From: an uncultured Halieaceae bacterium
GTDB lineage: Bacteria; Pseudomonadota; Gammaproteobacteria; Pseudomonadales; Halieaceae
DNA: 64,000 nucleotides
Reading direction: 5' to 3'
NCBI GenBank assembly: GCA_913031575.1
Contig: CAJWEV010000005.1
Span: 30,744-94,743, forward strand
Made by a program: the position numbers and the translations under genes. The notes beneath the pieces are model-generated. The model saw nothing but the letters and a program-made list of their open reading frames with translations, was not told the DNA's origin and ran no database searches. This document shows positions 63,224-64,000 of the stretch, in pieces. Numbering within the stretch: the first letter of the stretch is position 1; each line of letters starts with the position of its first letter.

Positions 63224-63300
63224 GTTTGTCGTCGTTACGATAAAAGCCCGGTCGTAGATCTATTTTATGATGCTTTGGATCCGACGACAGGGTTTCGGAC

Positions 63301-63327
63301 TCTATAGCGTAGTTTCTTGTAGTGCAA
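63301..63327 (-). promoter_or_regulatory. Candidate promoter of the TonB operon
   Basis: On the minus strand TTGCAC (63322-63327) and TATAGA (63301-63306) with a 15-bp spacer, shorter than ideal. The leader would run about 120 bases to the ATG at 63174 and contain the GTGGTCC repeats. Confidence 0.35.
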
Positions 63328-63365
63328 TGTCTGACGGAGGCTAATCGTGCCTAAATCCAGAAATA

Positions 63366-63896
63366 TTAGGGCGTTTGAGTATTTTCAAGCTCAATAACGG
63401 AAAAGTTGTGGCTGTTGCGCTCACTAGCTGAGACCTCAAGTCGACTCAATTGCCGCCACGACGCAATTTGCTCAAGATCAAAAAAGGCATCACCGTGGAT
63501 ATTTCCATGAACGCGCGTGAGAAACACTCGCGACGTAAATGGCAGCGCCTGACGGTAAACCTCCGCACCACCGATCACCATGACACTGTCGGCCCCATCT
63601 ATCAGCGCCTGATCCCCTGCGATATAAATGGCCTGCTCCATCGAGTTCGCTGCCGAAACACCCGGCGCTTGCCAGGCAGTGTCACGTGTCAAAATGATAT
63701 TGAGCCTCCCCGGCAGGGGGCGGCCGATTGACTCGAAGGTTTTGCGGCCCATGATGATCGGCCGACCCATGGTTGTCCGCTTGAAGTGCTGAAGATCGTC
63801 TGGAAGATCCCACGGCAGCGCGTTCCCCAAACCAATGACACCGTTGTCAGCTACCGCCACAACAATTGTGACTGGCAAACTCTCAGACTCTCTCAT
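63366..63896 (-). CDS. folA: Dihydrofolate reductase
   Basis: 176 residues from ATG 63896. VVAVADNGVIGLGNALPWDLPDDLQHF carries, in pieces, the NADPH and folate-binding N-terminal region; the Asp of LPDDLQ and MGRKTFESIGRPLPGR, VMVIGGAEVYRQAL are standard DHFR blocks. It makes tetrahydrofolate from dihydrofolate. The ATG lies 1 base after the thyA stop, the usual thyA-folA order that ties it to thymidylate synthesis. An upstream in-frame start (63944) would lie within thyA and is not needed. Confidence 0.93.
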   Translation of the reverse strand: MRESESLPVTIVVAVADNGVIGLGNALPWDLPDDLQHFKRTTMGRPIIMGRKTFESIGRPLPGRLNIILTRDTAWQAPGVSAANSMEQAIYIAGDQALIDGADSVMVIGGAEVYRQALPFTSRVFLTRVHGNIHGDAFFDLEQIASWRQLSRLEVSASERNSHNFSVIELENTQTP

Positions 63897-63897
63897 A

Positions 63898-64000
63898 TTA
63901 AACTGCCACGGGTGCAAAAATATTGGGCTGCGGATCGTAACCAACCAACTCGAAGTCTTCGAACCGATAGTCGTATAGCGAGTCTGGCACTCGGTTTATT
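63898..64000 (-). CDS. thyA: Thymidylate synthase, C-terminal end (partial)
   Basis: The last 33 residues, up to the stop at 63898-63900, read as a ThyA C terminus: [18 protein letters not shown] followed by IFAPVAV. ThyA makes dTMP from dUMP with methylene-tetrahydrofolate, which yields the dihydrofolate that the next gene product reduces. The rest of the gene is beyond the window edge. It is too short for catalytic residues to be seen, but the motif and the folA neighbour agree. Confidence 0.88.
   Translation of the reverse strand, partial: INRVPDSLYDYRFEDFELVGYDPQPNIFAPVAV

Overview
The window looks like a chromosome segment of an aerobic, heterotrophic marine gammaproteobacterium, most plausibly of the Halieaceae (OM60/NOR5) type. 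This is an inference from gene content: three TonB-dependent receptors, a multi-part TonB/ExbB/ExbD energiser with DUF3450 and TPR partners, several acyl-CoA dehydrogenases, SLC13, NhaC and BCCT transporters, TPR-sulfotransferases, Coq4 and a DUF2878/chalcone-isomerase-like pair. No rRNA, tRNA, insertion sequence, prophage or CRISPR array was seen. Genes are densely packed on both strands.

Layout. 1-5.2 kb: the tail of a beta-sandwich protein, an exported metallo-beta-lactamase-fold hydrolase, a two-subunit acyl-CoA dehydrogenase and cysK. 5.3-7.2 kb: a four-gene heavy-metal operon (CsoR-type repressor, small outer-membrane barrel, His-rich HMA-like periplasmic protein, MerT-like membrane protein) behind two operator palindromes that are exact reverse complements. 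7.3-18.6 kb: a PepSY/HD pair, Coq4, SLC13 and NhaC transporters, a beta-propeller lipoprotein, gpsA with an apparent CTG start, an M48 lipoprotein protease and a BCCT transporter. 18.8-25.9 kb: TonB receptor, TPR-sulfotransferase, second sulfotransferase, Asp/Asn beta-hydroxylase-like protein and a MarR regulator. 25.9-29.9 kb: a valine/isobutyryl-CoA degradation operon without mmsA. 30.0-34.9 kb: LuxR-type regulator, TPR-sulfotransferase and TonB receptor, a second copy of the receptor/sulfotransferase association.

35-50.9 kb is mostly metabolic: chalcone-isomerase-like/DUF2878 pair, class III aminotransferase, metallo-beta-lactamase/esterase pair, iron-type alcohol dehydrogenase, quinone oxidoreductase, PQQ-type sugar dehydrogenase, RNase J-like nuclease, DUF481 barrel, glutathione reductase with a TSUP permease, and ubiX-MFS-hydroxyacid dehydrogenase. 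51.0-53.8 kb holds a small secreted Cys protein and a ZnuD-like receptor with five His/Asp/Glu-rich loops. 54.7-57.6 kb holds a glycerophosphodiesterase, pyruvate kinase and a cold-shock protein. 57.6-63.2 kb is the TonB energiser operon that could power the receptors here. The window ends with folA and the 3' end of thyA.

The best candidates for undescribed biology are the repeated TonB-receptor/TPR-sulfotransferase association, in which both receptors carry Tyr-rich Cys-containing segments; the CsoR-OMP-HMA-MerT-like metal operon with its twin operators; and the zinc-receptor operon with an AU-only hairpin between its two genes.
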